Part shown: positions 1 through 7,166 of the stretch, one piece after another
Layout: every line of letters begins with the position of its first letter
Position numbering within the stretch: the first letter of the stretch is position 1
Source of the DNA: Calothrix brevissima NIES-22
Lineage (GTDB): Bacteria > Cyanobacteriota > Cyanobacteriia > Cyanobacteriales > Nostocaceae
Direction of reading: 5' to 3'
Assembly (NCBI RefSeq): GCF_002367995.1
Contig: NZ_AP018207.1
Coordinates: 5,011,963 to 5,075,962, forward strand
DNA: 64,000 nucleotides
The notes under the pieces: model-generated
The model's database searches: none
What the model was told of the DNA's origin: nothing
Seen by the model: the letters and a program-made list of their open reading frames with translations, nothing else
Position numbers and translations under genes: made by a program

Positions 1-177
1 CTACTCAAGGAATATTAGGTGCGATCGCACACACTTAGATGAGCCGCGCCTAATCCACAAAGTGTGGTAAAAATTATCTTTGTAGATACTTACTGAAATC
101 AAACTTATCACTAAATTGCTTCTGTCCGATCGTCAATAAATATGAATATTTTTTTAAAAAGTTTGAAGATAATTGTC

Positions 178-199
178 GGGACGCAAAATCTTGCATCCC
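178..199. repeat. Short imperfect palindrome
   Basis: GGGACGCAA and TTGCATCCC form an 8-of-9 stem around a 4-nt loop. It lies about 40 bases beyond the stop of the minus-strand methyltransferase gene, so it could act as its terminator. Similar GGGA(C/T)GCAA hairpins are common dispersed repeats in cyanobacteria. The rest of bases 1-239 shows one HIP1 octamer and no gene. Confidence 0.45.
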
Positions 200-239
200 T
201 AATTGTATAAGTTATAGCTGAAATATTGCTACTTAACTG

Positions 240-851
240 CTATTTCACGGCAACACCTTTATATAAATATCCTGAGATTTTGGGTATTTTGGGAATATAA
301 AATTGCTCAACAGTCAAATTAGCAAACTGTGCTGCAACTAACTGTCTGATATTGCGGTTGATGTTGCAACCATCACCAATGACTTGACTGAGGGGGTTCA
401 AGCGATGTTGCCAAACTTGAATATTTGCTTCATCACTTAATCCATGTTCTAGAAAAAAGTACCTTCCACCTGGTTTGAGAACTCGATAAATTTCGTTAAT
501 CGCTTGAGAAACGTTGGCAATACTACATAAACAAAAGGTACTGACGACGCTATCAAAAGTGTTATCAGCCATTGGTAAATTCTCACTATTGAGAACTCGA
601 TTATCAACTTGAATCTGAGAAGATTGAATACGTTTTTGCGCTAACTTATTGATTGTAGGATTTGCATCGACTGTAATTAGCTTTTGTAGATGTTCTGGGT
701 AGTAAGACAGGTTTACTCCAGAACCAAAGCCAATTTCTAGCACTTCTCCGGTGACATTGGCTAAAATTTCCCGACGATATGCAGACAATGTAGGACTAGA
801 CATAGCTGCATCTATAAGTCGCGGAGCGATAAAATGTGAATAGAAACCCAT
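240..851 (-). CDS. Class I SAM-dependent methyltransferase (METTL7-like)
   Basis: A 203-residue soluble methyltransferase. The SAM-binding motif I, VLEIGFGSGVNLSYY, is at about residues 36-50. An acidic end of strand 2 (TVDAN) and the motif-IV-like DNTFDSVVSTFCLCSI follow, then RVLKPGGRYFFLEHG. The C-terminal half (EHGLS, then NPLSQVIGDGCNINR and a terminal GYLYKGVAVK) resembles the METTL7/UbiE-related group, which methylates small thiols or lipids in other organisms. The substrate here cannot be read from sequence. The gene is single, with an ATG start giving a full-length domain. The neighbouring acetyltransferase is divergent. Family assignment is firm; specific function is unknown. Confidence 0.85.
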   Translation of the reverse strand: MGFYSHFIAPRLIDAAMSSPTLSAYRREILANVTGEVLEIGFGSGVNLSYYPEHLQKLITVDANPTINKLAQKRIQSSQIQVDNRVLNSENLPMADNTFDSVVSTFCLCSIANVSQAINEIYRVLKPGGRYFFLEHGLSDEANIQVWQHRLNPLSQVIGDGCNINRNIRQLVAAQFANLTVEQFYIPKIPKISGYLYKGVAVK

Positions 852-1058
852 TGACTATACCTTTAATAAAGCGATCGCAATTCACTACAGTGTTAGTTTT
901 ACCTACTGCTGCTGCGCGGTGCTACATCCACAAGAATCACCCAATCAGGTGAATCACTTGGACGAAGTATTTTTATATGCCATAGTCTTACTGTAACAAT
1001 AAGCAACCTAAGCTGCTTATTGGGTTTATAGTTAAACTCGATTTTATTTAATATAAAT

Positions 1059-1580
1059 ATGCAAATTGAAAGTAAGCGTCTACTGTTAGTGCCCATCTCA
1101 CCCGCATATAGAGAAATCATATTTCAGGAATTTACACCAGAAGTAACTGAGTATACTTATGCAGTTCCTTCAGCAAATATTGCTCAAACCGATAAATTTA
1201 TTAAGCAATCAATTCAAGAGATAGAAAACGGTACTGAATTAATATTAGTAATTTTGCTCAAAGAGACAAAAGAATTTATCGGTTGCGCTGGCTTACATGC
1301 TATCAATACAAATACGCCTGAATTAGGAATATGGACAAAAAAATCTGCACATGGCAATTATTATGGCAGAGAAGCAATTTCGGCGCTGAAAGCATGGGCG
1401 GAACAAAATTTAGATTATGAATATTTGCGTTATCCAGTAGATAAACGTAATATCTCTAGTCGGAAAATTCCTGAATCTTTGGGGGGAATAATTGCTACAG
1501 AATATGACAAAATTAATTTAGGTGGCAAGCGTTTACATACAGTTGAATATTGGCTTTATAAATCGATAAAATCTAGCTAA
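1059..1580 (+). CDS. GNAT-family N-acetyltransferase
   Basis: A 173-residue protein of the RimJ/RimL-like acetyltransferase group. It starts with the typical strand MQIESKRLLLVPIS. It has the central EFIGCAGLHAIN strand and an acetyl-CoA-loop region (ELGIWTKKSAHGNYYGREAI), in which the usual Q/R-x-x-G-x-G/A is represented by KKSAHGNYYG. It then ends with YPVDKRNISSRKIPESLGG, the standard 'N..S..v.eklGF' end of the fold. Members acetylate ribosomal protein N-termini, amino acids or antibiotics; no substrate can be inferred. It is monocistronic and faces cpcL across a strong hairpin. Confidence 0.85.
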   Translation: MQIESKRLLLVPISPAYREIIFQEFTPEVTEYTYAVPSANIAQTDKFIKQSIQEIENGTELILVILLKETKEFIGCAGLHAINTNTPELGIWTKKSAHGNYYGREAISALKAWAEQNLDYEYLRYPVDKRNISSRKIPESLGGIIATEYDKINLGGKRLHTVEYWLYKSIKSS

Positions 1581-1687
1581 AATATTGATTTTTGAGCAGC
1601 ACGTTAATATATTCTAGAGGGTATGGTAATGCTATGCCCCTATCATCTGTCGCATTATTTTTGCAAATTGGGATAAATAATTAAAAG

Positions 1688-1737
1688 TTTGTAGTGAGGA
1701 CTTTAGTCCGATTCAAAAAGAAAGTCCTCACTACAAA
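1688..1737. terminator. 17-bp perfect hairpin between convergent genes
   Basis: Arms 1688-1704 and 1721-1737 (TTTGTAGTGAGGACTTT and its exact complement) enclose a 16-nt loop. The hairpin lies between the convergent acetyltransferase and cpcL-like genes and could end both transcripts. The GTAGTGAGGACTTTAGTCC core is a familiar interspersed palindrome of Nostocales, so it may be a repeat element recruited as a terminator. Confidence 0.5.
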
Positions 1738-1775
1738 TACAGCAAGATAAATGTCGTCAAATACTAGCGAATTGC

Positions 1776-2516
1776 TTAGTAGGGGAAAAGTTGGGGGAAT
1801 AAACCAAATAAGGTGAGTAAAGATAGAGCCAGGATCAAAGATGCTCCAGAACCTAAGGTTAATAAAACCAAATCTCTGTTAGGACTGCGTAAGAAGGTTT
1901 GTAAAGTCAATCTTTGAACAGGCTTATAGCCGACGGTTACAAGTGGTAACTTATCGCGATAATCAGTACCATAACGTGCCATTCTCTCAAAAGGTAATTC
2001 GCCTTGAGAACGCTGGGGTAAAACCCGCCGGCGTTGGTAAGGAACTGTATTATCGCCAAAGTTTTCCAGATATTCGTCGCTGTTGAGCAACTCTTGCACA
2101 AAGCCGACTATTCCTTTAGTCGCCAGCACAATAGAAAAAGCGAGTTTTTCGCGATCGCTATAAATTCTCCGTCCTAAAACCCGTTGTACACAGAGTTCGA
2201 CAAAACGGTAATTATTGTTAGCATCGTAATTCAACCGCCGAAACGAATCAGATAAAACTAATCCGCGAATAAACTCTTTAACTGTAATTTGTCCGGCTTT
2301 TAGTTGAGATTCAAGGAAGATTTGGCGATTGCTAGACAGCATCTGCTGTTCGTGGAAAATCTGGCGATAGGCTGCCAAAATCAAAACATCCATTTCTGTA
2401 GCTGACAGCAGGTTATCTGTTGTGTAAATTCTGGGCTGTTCATCACCAGGAATCTCAAAGCCAGTAACACGCTGGTTTTGAGATGAGGGAGCATACTCCA
2501 ACAAAGGAATTGACAT
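1776..2516 (-). CDS. cpcL: Phycobilisome rod linker CpcL (membrane-anchored CpcG2 type)
   Basis: A linker of about 246 residues starting MSIPLLEYAPSSQNQRVTGF, the hallmark N-terminus of CpcG-type rod-core linkers. A phycobilisome linker domain covers about residues 15-165 (IYTTDN, ILAAYRQIFHEQQML, VKEFIRGLVLSDSFRR, RVLGRRIYSDREK). The last 34 residues are strongly hydrophobic (LVLLTLGSGASLILALSLL then LFGLFPQLFPY). Such a tail separates CpcL (CpcG2) from CpcG1. CpcL anchors core-less phycocyanin rods to the thylakoid and passes energy to photosystem I. I chose the internal ATG at 2516 over one 30 bases upstream because AGAGGT sits about 7 bases before it and the product matches the family N-terminus. 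Confidence 0.88.
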   Translation of the reverse strand: MSIPLLEYAPSSQNQRVTGFEIPGDEQPRIYTTDNLLSATEMDVLILAAYRQIFHEQQMLSSNRQIFLESQLKAGQITVKEFIRGLVLSDSFRRLNYDANNNYRFVELCVQRVLGRRIYSDREKLAFSIVLATKGIVGFVQELLNSDEYLENFGDNTVPYQRRRVLPQRSQGELPFERMARYGTDYRDKLPLVTVGYKPVQRLTLQTFLRSPNRDLVLLTLGSGASLILALSLLTLFGLFPQLFPY

Positions 2517-2901
2517 GATAAATACCTCTATGCTGTAAGCTGACATGCAAAATTCCGGCTTTGGTGAATCGAGTTAGTCGCACCCGATCGCCACAGCTTC
2601 TAATTCGCAGTCATTTAACTGCTATCCAGATTCGGAATCTCAAAATACAGAATAAGCCTGTGTCAGAAATTCACCTTGCAAATTGCGGGAGAAAGCAGTA
2701 TTTCTTAACAATCCAGAATAATTGGTAATTCGTGGTTCATAATTCGTAATTAATCTGGAATGCTACAAACAGTCTGACTGTTAAGAGAACTCCAACAAAT
2801 AAATTATTCCGTTAAAGTCGTTGACTGTTGACCGTTGACTGTTAACTGTGAACCGTCAACAGTTAACAATAGCAATGGAATATTTTTTGACTTGGAAGTC
2901 C
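2517..2901. other. Intergenic region with heptamer-type repeats
   Basis: No gene is visible. The part next to 2516 should hold the cpcL promoter. Bases 2820-2868 are repeats of the TTGACTG/ACCGTTGAC type that fold back on each other (CTGTTAACTG with CAACAGTTAAC), typical short tandem repeats of heterocystous cyanobacteria. Confidence 0.5.
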
Positions 2902-3501
2902 CTAATAACTAACTGCTGATTCTCCCCGCCAAAAAGCTAAGGGATTCTGAGTGGGGCGGTAATCAGGATAAAATCGCAGCTGAGATTCCTTAATAGATTC
3001 AGGAGGCGCAATCCCTAATCCTAAGCAGAGGTGAGAGAGCGATCGCGCATATTTTTCGTGGTGTCCTGGGGAACCCGCATGAGCATGAGCATATTCATGG
3101 ATAACTAAGAGCAGCCAGTCAGCTGGTACTACTCTTCCCACATCAATCAGGATGGTAATCGGATTTGTTTGCAGATTGCACAAGCCATCAATACGAAAAG
3201 ACTGCGCAATTGGCGCTGCAAAAATTTGAATCGCAGGTTGTTCCCAAGGATGAAAACAATCGTGGCAAGCCTGAAGATAGTTTTCGAGTTTTGCGTTCAC
3301 CGCCTCAATATGCTCGCCAATCCACACACACAGAGGTTTGCGGTTTTCTGTATCAAAAACCACATCAATCATCTCTGCATCGAGGGCTAGACTCCTCACT
3401 CCATAAAGATAATCTAGCCCTCGTGTAAATGGATCGGTACTGGTGGTGACGATTAATTTACCAACCAAAGAGTGAGAAGTATTCTGTTGATTCGGTCGCA
3501 T
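2902..3501 (-). CDS. Predicted zinc metallopeptidase-like protein (HExxH)
   Basis: A 199-residue protein without a signal peptide. Residues 135-139 read HEYAH within LLVIHEYAHAHAGSPGHHEK, a zincin-type HExxH helix. H147 or H148 could be the third metal ligand, and E136 the general base. I do not recognise a named family; cyanobacterial homologues are annotated as hypothetical. The start codon lies 44 bases inside the upstream cpcS-like gene, so the two are probably co-transcribed and translationally coupled. A TTG or GTG start a dozen codons downstream is possible. The overlap suggests a link to phycobiliprotein maturation or turnover, but nothing in the protein itself shows a substrate. Confidence 0.7.
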   Translation of the reverse strand: MRPNQQNTSHSLVGKLIVTTSTDPFTRGLDYLYGVRSLALDAEMIDVVFDTENRKPLCVWIGEHIEAVNAKLENYLQACHDCFHPWEQPAIQIFAAPIAQSFRIDGLCNLQTNPITILIDVGRVVPADWLLLVIHEYAHAHAGSPGHHEKYARSLSHLCLGLGIAPPESIKESQLRFYPDYRPTQNPLAFWRGESAVSY

Positions 3502-4087
3502 TGCTTATCTGTTCGGGGTTCTGGTTTGAGAGATCAGCCTCATGGGAATTAGAGGCATCTGAAACATCTCCTACTCGGAACTCTGTACAGAAGGTAGCGG
3601 TACTAAAACCACCAAATCTTTTGACTGTACTGGTACGCATCCGGATGCTAGGGCTAACAAACCAGAATCTCTCAATAGAACTCATGGTTTCGTACTCGGT
3701 GATCAGAACTAAAGCGTCCTCATCATCCATTTCATAGCGCCCAGCTACAGGAACGATTTCCGCATAACCCCGTTCGCGCAACAACGAGCCTTGACGGGGG
3801 TTATCGGCATCAGGAATCAGCGAGAAGACAGTCGAACCTTCATGGTTTTCATCTTCCCGATCCCAGCCCATTGCACCTTGCCAAGATACAAAAGCACCAC
3901 CGATAGCCAGCTTGGGGTCAACTTGATGAAGTTCGCAAATTTCAATCACTTTTGGATGATCGGCTCCCAGCGCTTCAACCAAGATATTTGATTCCCCAGC
4001 TTCAGAACGCTTAAAAGCTAAGTGGTGAGTCGTGCGTTGCGATCGCCACTTACCTGTACTTAGTTGAAAAAACTCCATTGCATCCAT
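3458..4087 (-). CDS. cpcS: Phycobiliprotein chromophore lyase, CpcS/CpeS family
   Basis: A 209-residue lyase that attaches phycocyanobilin to cysteine-84-type sites of phycobiliproteins. Family signatures are clear: EFFQLSTGKWRSQRTTHHLA at the N-terminus, then SWQGAMGWDRE, ERGYAEIVPVAGRYEMDDED, LITEYETMSSIERFWFVSP and RTSTVKRFGGFSTATFCTE, all parts of the ten-stranded beta-barrel. A polar tail of about 35 residues after EFRVG is longer than usual. The ATG at 4087 gives MDAMEFF; the ATG three codons later is an alternative start. It overlaps the metallopeptidase-like gene by 44 bases. A CpcS paralogue such as CpcU cannot be excluded, but family membership is firm. Confidence 0.85.
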   Translation of the reverse strand: MDAMEFFQLSTGKWRSQRTTHHLAFKRSEAGESNILVEALGADHPKVIEICELHQVDPKLAIGGAFVSWQGAMGWDREDENHEGSTVFSLIPDADNPRQGSLLRERGYAEIVPVAGRYEMDDEDALVLITEYETMSSIERFWFVSPSIRMRTSTVKRFGGFSTATFCTEFRVGDVSDASNSHEADLSNQNPEQISNATESTEYFSLFGW

Positions 4088-4177
4088 AAATCAAACGCTA
4101 ACTCCAAACAACAAGTTGAGCAACCCAATCATAGTTAATTATAAAACTGCTAGAGCCATCCTGAGTTAGAGATTTTG

Positions 4178-4276
4178 GGCATGGGGCATGGGGCAGGGGG
4201 CAGGGGGCAGGAGGACAAGGGGGACAAGGGGGACAAGGGGGACAAGGGGGACAAATGACAAATGACAAATGACAAA
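4178..4276. repeat. Purine-rich tandem repeats (CATGGGG, GGGGGACAA, AAATGAC)
   Basis: Runs of GGGGCATG and GGGGGCAG are followed by five near-identical AGGGGGACA units and then tandem AAATGAC heptamers. Non-coding; this is the short tandemly repeated sequence class common between genes of heterocystous cyanobacteria. Confidence 0.8.
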
Positions 4277-4322
4277 TTCGTTTATTCGCTAACGTCTAAA
4301 ACTACCCACTTGTCAAGACTAT

Positions 4323-4336
4323 GTAACTTTTGTTAA
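4323..4336 (+). promoter_or_regulatory. Possible NtcA-like site upstream of nblA
   Basis: GTA-N8-TAA matches the NtcA consensus GTA-N8-TAC except for the last base, 58 bases before the chosen nblA ATG. nblA is nitrogen-controlled through NtcA in other cyanobacteria. No convincing -10 box is placed to confirm this site, so it is a tentative suggestion. Confidence 0.3.
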
Positions 4337-4393
4337 CTTAATTTGCAGCAGAATAATCAAACTCATATTTCGACACACCAGAGAGTCAAACCT

Positions 4394-4561
4394 ATGGATA
4401 TGCCGATAGACCTTAATTTAGAACAGAAGTTCAACCTCAAAGTTTACGAAGAACAGATTAAAGCATTAAGCCAGGAAGAATCACAAAAATTGCTTTTAGA
4501 AGTACTACGGCAGTTAATGGTTAAAGACAATATGATTAAGCATCTTCTTAAGCAGTCTTAA
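4394..4561 (+). CDS. nblA: Phycobilisome degradation protein NblA
   Basis: A 55-residue protein, the usual NblA size. It starts MDMPIDLNLEQKFNLKVYEE, matching the conserved 'LsLEQ.F.l..fe.qv' helix. It continues through LSQEESQKLLLEVLRQLMVK, matching the second helix with L..l..QmM.r, and ends KHLLKQS. NblA binds phycobilisomes and delivers them to Clp protease during nitrogen or sulfur starvation. The reading frame is open upstream from a TTG at 4343, but the ATG at 4394 is preceded by AGAGAG at a suitable distance and gives the canonical N-terminus. It is monocistronic, next to a CpcS-type lyase, so antenna assembly and degradation functions are neighbours. Confidence 0.85.
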   Translation: MDMPIDLNLEQKFNLKVYEEQIKALSQEESQKLLLEVLRQLMVKDNMIKHLLKQS

Positions 4562-4754
4562 GTAAGTCAGCGAAATCAAAGCTAACTGGCTGAGGCTGTC
4601 ATTTGTTCTTAGTACAACAATTTCATTAATTCATAGCTCATTCTCTGCGCACCTCAGCGCCTACTTTTGCGCCCCTACCCTACGGTAAGGCGAAGCGCCT
4701 ATGCGTTTGCGTTGAAATTTCCCCCCGCAATCAGCCAGGATTTTATGCAAAGCT
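4562..4754. other. Intergenic, no gene seen
   Basis: The stretch contains a repeat-like sequence rich in GCGCC (about 4655-4710: CGCACCTCAGCGCC, TACCCTACGGTAAGGCG). The same kind of sequence recurs near 51990. No ORF is supported. Confidence 0.4.
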
Positions 4755-4868
4755 TTACTTAGTTAACTTACCGCGATAACCGTGAGCCTTCAAACCGATA
4801 AAGAAAAACCACAAACAAGCACCAGCACTAATCTCGTACCCGAAACCGAAAAAATTCTTTGTCCCCAT
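4755..4868 (-). CDS. Possible small membrane protein
   Basis: A 37-codon frame, MGTKNFFGFGYEISAGACLW then FFFIGLKAHGYRGKLTK. It has one hydrophobic stretch followed by a basic tail, a plausible single-span small protein. The frame is open 26 codons further upstream, but that extension is low in quality and overlaps the AraC remnant on the other strand. No Shine-Dalgarno sequence is evident. I do not recognise it; it could be a chance frame. Confidence 0.3.
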   Translation of the reverse strand: MGTKNFFGFGYEISAGACLWFFFIGLKAHGYRGKLTK

Positions 4869-4927
4869 TGTTTGCGTACAGCGACAAACGGCATTAAATG
4901 TAAGGGAATTTGTGTGGCTGACAGTGA

Positions 4928-5056
4928 CTATTGATTCATATGTCAATAGGATTTTCTGAACCTAGCGCCTTTCATCGTGCCTTTAAACGCTGGACAAAAC
5001 AAACACCCCGCAGTTACCGAGAAAAACAGCGATCGCGCTCTCCAATTTCTTCATAA
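4928..5056 (+). pseudogene. C-terminal remnant of an AraC-family regulator
   Basis: The frame reads IGFSEPSAFHRAFKRWTKQT then PRSYREKQ, the second helix-turn-helix and signature end of AraC/XylS regulators. It is closed upstream by a TGA at 4925-4927 and ends at TAA 5054-5056. No first helix-turn-helix or sensor domain precedes it, so only about 40 codons survive of roughly 300. It lies beside a live HxlR regulator gene, consistent with loss of an older regulator by deletion. Confidence 0.75.
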
Positions 5057-5110
5057 TATCTGCGATCGCTCAACAATATTTTTGACATCCCCCTGCTCCC
5101 TGCCCCGTTA

Positions 5111-5452
5111 CTACTCATCATCAGGAATCCTTGTATCCGAAATATGCTTCAGTCCCCAAGCAATCATGGTTTTCAGTACAGGACGAAGGCTTTTTCCTCG
5201 CTCGGTTAATTGATAGTTCATTCGCCGAGGATGGTTGCTGTAGGGCTGTTTCTCTATTAAACCTGCTTCTTCGAGAAATTTTAGGCGATTTGTCAAAATA
5301 TTGGTAGAAATGCCTTCAGGAGACTCCAAAAACTCGTCAAAGCGTTGTTTTTTAAAGAATAGCATGTCTCTAATAATCAGCAGCGTCCAGCGATCGCCTA
5401 TTAAATCCAGCGAACAAGCAATTGGGCAAGGTGAACGGCGAGATTGAGACAT
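5111..5452 (-). CDS. HxlR-family winged-helix transcriptional regulator
   Basis: A 113-residue DNA-binding protein. It has the HxlR signature CPIACSLDLIGDRWTLLIIR at residues 9-28, including the N-terminal cysteine and the GDRWTLLI helix. The winged helix follows (RFDEFLESPEGISTNILTNR, LKFLEEAGLIEKQPYSNHP, RRMNYQLTERGKSLRPVL). HxlR proteins sense electrophiles, redox state or aldehydes. The gene is divergent from the cupin gene at 5546, and a 9-7-9 palindrome lies in the shared promoter region. It therefore probably controls itself and the cupin gene. Confidence 0.9.
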   Translation of the reverse strand: MSQSRRSPCPIACSLDLIGDRWTLLIIRDMLFFKKQRFDEFLESPEGISTNILTNRLKFLEEAGLIEKQPYSNHPRRMNYQLTERGKSLRPVLKTMIAWGLKHISDTRIPDDE

Positions 5453-5471
5453 TGCTAAAACTACATTTACG

Positions 5472-5496
5472 ACTTACTTGCATTTTACAAGTGAGT
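5472..5496. promoter_or_regulatory. Palindromic operator candidate for the HxlR regulator
   Basis: ACTTACTTG (5472-5480) and CAAGTGAGT (5488-5496) form an 8-of-9 inverted repeat with a 7-base spacer, in the 93-base gap between divergent hxlR and cupin genes. This fits the size and ACTT-rich character of operators of HxlR-family proteins such as YodB. Three further half-sites spaced 7 bases apart (TTGCAAG, TTGCAAG, TTACAAG) follow at 5511-5533, just before the cupin start. Confidence 0.6.
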
Positions 5497-5545
5497 TTTG
5501 CTATATTAGCTTGCAAGTTGCAAGTTACAAGTTAAAGAGATAACA

Positions 5546-6022
5546 ATGACTCAAGTTTCACCAACTGCTAGAACTGGCAAAAACTTTGCTGTGACTGATT
5601 TGGGATCGTTTTCGCAATTACGGCAATTTACCTTTGAAACCCCAAAATTCCCGATCAAAGTAGAGGGTAAGGTATTTCTCAACCAGATACTCGATCTCAC
5701 CAGTGCAGAAATTTCGGTGAACAACCTCGCACCCAAAAAATCAGTACCTTTTTATCACAAGCATCGCCTAAATGAAGAAATTTACATCTTTATTCGCGGG
5801 GAAGGCAAATTTCAAGTTGATGATTTTGTGTTTCCGTTAGGAGAAGGAACTGTTGTGCGAGTAGATCCCGAAGGTGAAAGATGTCTGCGAAATACTTCAG
5901 ATACAGAGGATTTGTGCTGGATTGTGATTCAATCAAGAGTAGGTTCTTTTGAAGACCACACCATTGAAGATGGCTTTAGTGTAAGTAAAAAAGTTACTTG
6001 GGTTGGCAAGCAGCAGATTTAA
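5546..6022 (+). CDS. Cupin-domain protein
   Basis: A 158-residue protein with one conserved beta-barrel cupin at about residues 60-135. Motif 1 is visible as PFYHKHRLNEEIYIFIRGEG with metal-ligand-type histidines and glutamate, and motif 2 as FPLGEGTVVRVDPEGERCLRN. Its divergent partner is an HxlR-type regulator with operator-like repeats between them, which suggests induction by a reactive small molecule. Enzyme or binding activity cannot be decided from the sequence. The ATG at 5546 follows AAAGAGATAACA, an acceptable ribosome-binding site. Confidence 0.8.
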   Translation: MTQVSPTARTGKNFAVTDLGSFSQLRQFTFETPKFPIKVEGKVFLNQILDLTSAEISVNNLAPKKSVPFYHKHRLNEEIYIFIRGEGKFQVDDFVFPLGEGTVVRVDPEGERCLRNTSDTEDLCWIVIQSRVGSFEDHTIEDGFSVSKKVTWVGKQQI

Positions 6023-6031
6023 CTATAGCGC

Positions 6032-6421
6032 TTAATCTATTTCGCCAAAATACTCGCGAATGACGGTTATTTTGTCATCTTGGATATCAAAGGAAATGAC
6101 ATTATTTCCTGTAAACGGCTGATTGTGAATAGTACCCTGAGTTTCAAACTCAACTACCACAGTAGTATCATTACTGATAATACTTTTGGGTGGACTAAAA
6201 ATTAGGCGATCGCCCCTCTCTGCACGCGCCTGGAATCTGGCAATTAGCTGCTGCTTATTCTCATAACCAAAAGGTGTATCTCGCTGCTGACCAACCGGTA
6301 GCCAGAATATCACCTCATCTGCCAGCATCTCAATAAAGGGTTGAAAATTCCCTGTTGCCCATCCTTGAGCCAGGTAGTCAAATGCTTGCTGGGCAGTCTG
6401 CTGAATTTTGATCCCCTCCAT
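6032..6421 (-). CDS. NTF2-like / SnoaL-fold protein
   Basis: A 129-residue single-domain protein of the NTF2-like alpha+beta cone fold. The pattern is TAQQAFDYLAQGWATGNFQP, then FIEMLADEVIFWLPVG, then an NKQQLIARF helix and C-terminal strands (VVVEFETQGTIHNQPFTGNN, VISFDIQDDKITVIREYFGE). Relatives include ketosteroid isomerase-like and stress-associated proteins, so catalysis is uncertain. A good ribosome-binding site (AGGAAGG) precedes the ATG. It points the same way as the mre operon but lies downstream of mreD beyond a hairpin, so it is probably separate. It converges on the cupin gene 9 bases away. Confidence 0.8.
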   Translation of the reverse strand: MEGIKIQQTAQQAFDYLAQGWATGNFQPFIEMLADEVIFWLPVGQQRDTPFGYENKQQLIARFQARAERGDRLIFSPPKSIISNDTTVVVEFETQGTIHNQPFTGNNVISFDIQDDKITVIREYFGEID

Positions 6422-6470
6422 AAGCCTTCCTAAATAAGTACACTTTATGCCAATTATTCTTGAATATACA

Positions 6471-6503
6471 TAAAAATAGCCTGCTTTTGCAGGCTTTGTT
6501 TTG
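6471..6503. terminator. Terminator of the mre operon
   Basis: AGCCTGC (6478-6484), TTTT, GCAGGCT (6489-6495) form a perfect 7-bp stem. T-rich tracts lie on both sides, and on the minus strand the stem is followed by ATTTTTA. It sits 20 bases past the mreD stop. Confidence 0.75.
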
Positions 6504-6521
6504 TGATTAAATCAAGCAATT

Positions 6522-7142
6522 TCAAGGTTGCTCAAATAACTTCATCTCTTGCCACCAACGATTGAGCGGATAATAAACTACAGGTGCCCACAAACTGCTG
6601 AGAATGGCAGAAGCGAGGGCGACACGCTGAAAATATGTCCAAATATATTCAGCTTTGCGATCGCCTGCCCAAGTCAACTCTAAGCCAAAAATAGTCTCGC
6701 AGATAAACGCCATTGCAAACACAATTAAAGCGATGGAAATAAAGTCTTCCTCAATGAAACGCTGCTTTTGCAGCAAACTCGTCAACATACCCACAATCCC
6801 CAGAGATAAAGCATGGGTAGGGTGTGGCGCGGTCATAGCATCTTGAAGTAACCCCATAACTATACCTGCCAATAACCCAGACCATACAGGGCGTTTCACA
6901 CTCCAAGCTACTACCCAAATTAACAACCAATTAGGCCCGATCCCTAATAACTCCATCCCTGGTATACGGGTAGGCAACATTAACAAACATAACAACACAG
7001 ATCCAACTGTCACCCCCCAATCCACAAACTGACGAGTACGCGGATGCCAACGCGCGATCGGCGGAATTTGGATTCGCGATTTTCTCCGCGCAGGTGATTT
7101 TGATTTTTTTGGGCGGCGACCAGTCAATACAGGGATCTTCAT
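6522..7142 (-). CDS. mreD: Rod shape-determining protein MreD
   Basis: A 206-residue inner-membrane protein. After a basic cytoplasmic N-terminus (KIPVLTGRRPKKSKSPARRK) come about five membrane spans, including WGVTVGSVLLCLLMLPTRIP, NWLLIWVVAWSV, GLLAGIVMGLLQDAM, ISIALIVFAMAFICETIFGL and VALASAILSSLWAPVVYYPL. The segment with a conserved LLQD in a span matches MreD. It is third in mreB-mreC-mreD, starting 24 bases after mreC. Its role is to couple cytoplasmic MreB filaments to the periplasmic peptidoglycan synthases. Confidence 0.92.
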   Translation of the reverse strand: MKIPVLTGRRPKKSKSPARRKSRIQIPPIARWHPRTRQFVDWGVTVGSVLLCLLMLPTRIPGMELLGIGPNWLLIWVVAWSVKRPVWSGLLAGIVMGLLQDAMTAPHPTHALSLGIVGMLTSLLQKQRFIEEDFISIALIVFAMAFICETIFGLELTWAGDRKAEYIWTYFQRVALASAILSSLWAPVVYYPLNRWWQEMKLFEQP

Positions 7143-7166
7143 GGTGTTACAAAACTTGGAGGGAAT

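Noticed and set aside
899-1120. 73-codon minus-strand frame before the acetyltransferase
   Set aside because: It overlaps the acetyltransferase start, has no family features and no start signal; probably chance.
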